The notes below the pieces were generated by a model. That model made no database searches, was not told the origin of the DNA, and saw nothing but the letters and a program-made list of their open reading frames with translations. Shown here piece by piece: positions 12,350 to 12,969 of a stretch of 12,969 nucleotides of DNA (position 1 is its first letter; every line of letters starts with the position of its first letter). Origin of the DNA: Rubrobacter sp. (GTDB lineage Bacteria > Actinomycetota > Rubrobacteria > Rubrobacterales > Rubrobacteraceae); the NCBI GenBank assembly GCA_016781635.1, contig JADDPY010000083.1, positions 1 through 12,969 on the forward strand, read 5' to 3'. The position numbers and the translations under genes were made by a program.

Positions 12350-12969
12350 CCCCCGGGGAGTTGCCCCGACTGGTAGACGTGCGTATCCCCGGCGCGGGGG
12401 TGGCGAAGCTTTGCTATGCCCGCGACCTCGACCTGCGGGTAGGCTACAAGGTCGTCGTCGAGACCGAGAGCGGCGAGTTCGTCGGACGGGTCGCGCTGAC
12501 ACCGAGGCGCCGCGAGCCTTACGTCCCGCCGTACCGTATCCTGCGCGTCCTCACCGAGGAGGACGAGAGGGAGGAGAGCGCCAAAAGGGAGCTCGGGCGC
12601 GAGATCCGCATCGAAGCTCAGAAGCTCGCGCGAGATCATCGCATCAAGGACGTCTCGTTTATAGGGTGCGACGTCTCCCTGGATGGCTCGTACGTCGAGG
12701 TGAAATACGAGACGAACGGGAAGCCGAACCTCAGCGCGGTCCGTCGAGGGATCGAACGCCGTTATGAGGCGAGGGTGCTACTCAAGCGCTTCAGCTTTAT
12801 CGAGCGCTCCTCGGATACCGGGGGGTGCGACGACTGCGGGGTCCCCTTGTGCTGCGCGACCTGGAGCGGGGCGCGGAGCATGGGCCCCGTCAACGTCCGG
12901 CTCGCCAAGCAGCAAGGCGTGACGCCGAACGACAAGATCATGGGCTGCTGCGGCGAGGTGAAGTGCTGC
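12319..12969 (+). CDS. ricT: PSP1-domain protein, RicT/YaaT-like (3' truncated)
   Basis: The frame runs off the window end with 217 codons visible. The PSP1 C-terminal domain is clear: GGCDDCGVPLCCATW (168-182), VRLAKQQG (193-200) and KIMGCCGEVKCC (206-217), giving eight cysteines in a CxxC...CC...CC...CC layout. In Bacillus RicT (YaaT) works with RicA and RicF; the complex carries Fe-S clusters and promotes RNase Y-dependent RNA processing. The gene follows holB, as yaaT does in Bacillus. The start is uncertain. The frame opens after a TAA at 12283, and the only candidate with a well-spaced ribosome site (GGAGG 12307-12311, 7 nt away) is ATC at 12319, overlapping the holB end. TTG 12361 has GGGGAG directly against it, and GTG 12376 is a shorter option. 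Family call is firm; the exact role is by homology. Confidence 0.88.
   Translation, partial: MTDTAEDTRVTPGELPRLVDVRIPGAGVAKLCYARDLDLRVGYKVVVETESGEFVGRVALTPRRREPYVPPYRILRVLTEEDEREESAKRELGREIRIEAQKLARDHRIKDVSFIGCDVSLDGSYVEVKYETNGKPNLSAVRRGIERRYEARVLLKRFSFIERSSDTGGCDDCGVPLCCATWSGARSMGPVNVRLAKQQGVTPNDKIMGCCGEVKCC

Noticed and set aside
11278..12639. 453-codon open frame on the minus strand opposite holB and ricT
   Set aside because: Its composition is Ser/Ala/Arg/Pro low complexity, typical of an antisense shadow. It overlaps two genes with clear family motifs.
12285..12767. 160-codon plus-strand ORF from ATG 12285
   Set aside because: It is out of frame with the PSP1 domain and Arg/Gly-rich. 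The neighbouring frame carries the conserved RicT cysteine motifs.

Overview
The window is a gene-dense, GC-rich bacterial chromosome segment. Every convincing gene lies on the + strand. High GC, GTG/TTG starts, a futalosine-pathway menaquinone locus, a decaprenyl-phosphate phosphoribosyltransferase-like UbiA protein and a Lys/Ala/Pro-rich topoisomerase tail together suggest a deep-branching actinobacterium, with Rubrobacter-like lineages the best guess. This is inferred from gene content only. No mobile element, CRISPR array, tRNA or rRNA was seen.

Layout. (1) 1-3236: a 5'-truncated trans-polyprenyl diphosphate synthase, then mqnA (chorismate dehydratase), then an amidohydrolase that is probably mqnX (aminodeoxyfutalosine deaminase). 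Together they would supply the prenyl tail and two early steps of naphthoquinone ring synthesis for menaquinone. A doubtful small ORF lies between the first two. (2) 3261-5218: a membrane-anchored TPR protein, tatA and tatC, a compact twin-arginine export unit. (3) 5219-5421: an intergenic stretch with two strong hairpins. (4) 5422-7365: a UbiA-family prenyltransferase resembling decaprenyl-phosphate phosphoribosyltransferase, followed by a flippase-like (UPF0104 / lysylphosphatidylglycerol synthase TM region) membrane protein. The pair suggests a lipid-linked sugar pathway. (5) 7441-9705: DNA topoisomerase I, whose sequence motifs look archaeal rather than bacterial. (6) 9878-12969: a class-I glutamine-amidotransferase-like hydrolase (PuuD/peptidase C26 family), tmk, holB and the start of a ricT/yaaT-like PSP1 gene. 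The tmk-holB-ricT order resembles the Bacillus tmk...holB-yaaT neighbourhood.

The window is mostly housekeeping and I do not see a clear new defence or mobile system. The points most worth a second look are the archaeal-type topA with an actinobacterial-style basic tail and an apparently leaderless start, the structured tatC-ubiA spacer, the UbiA/flippase-like pair, and a ricT reading frame whose best-placed start codon is ATC.
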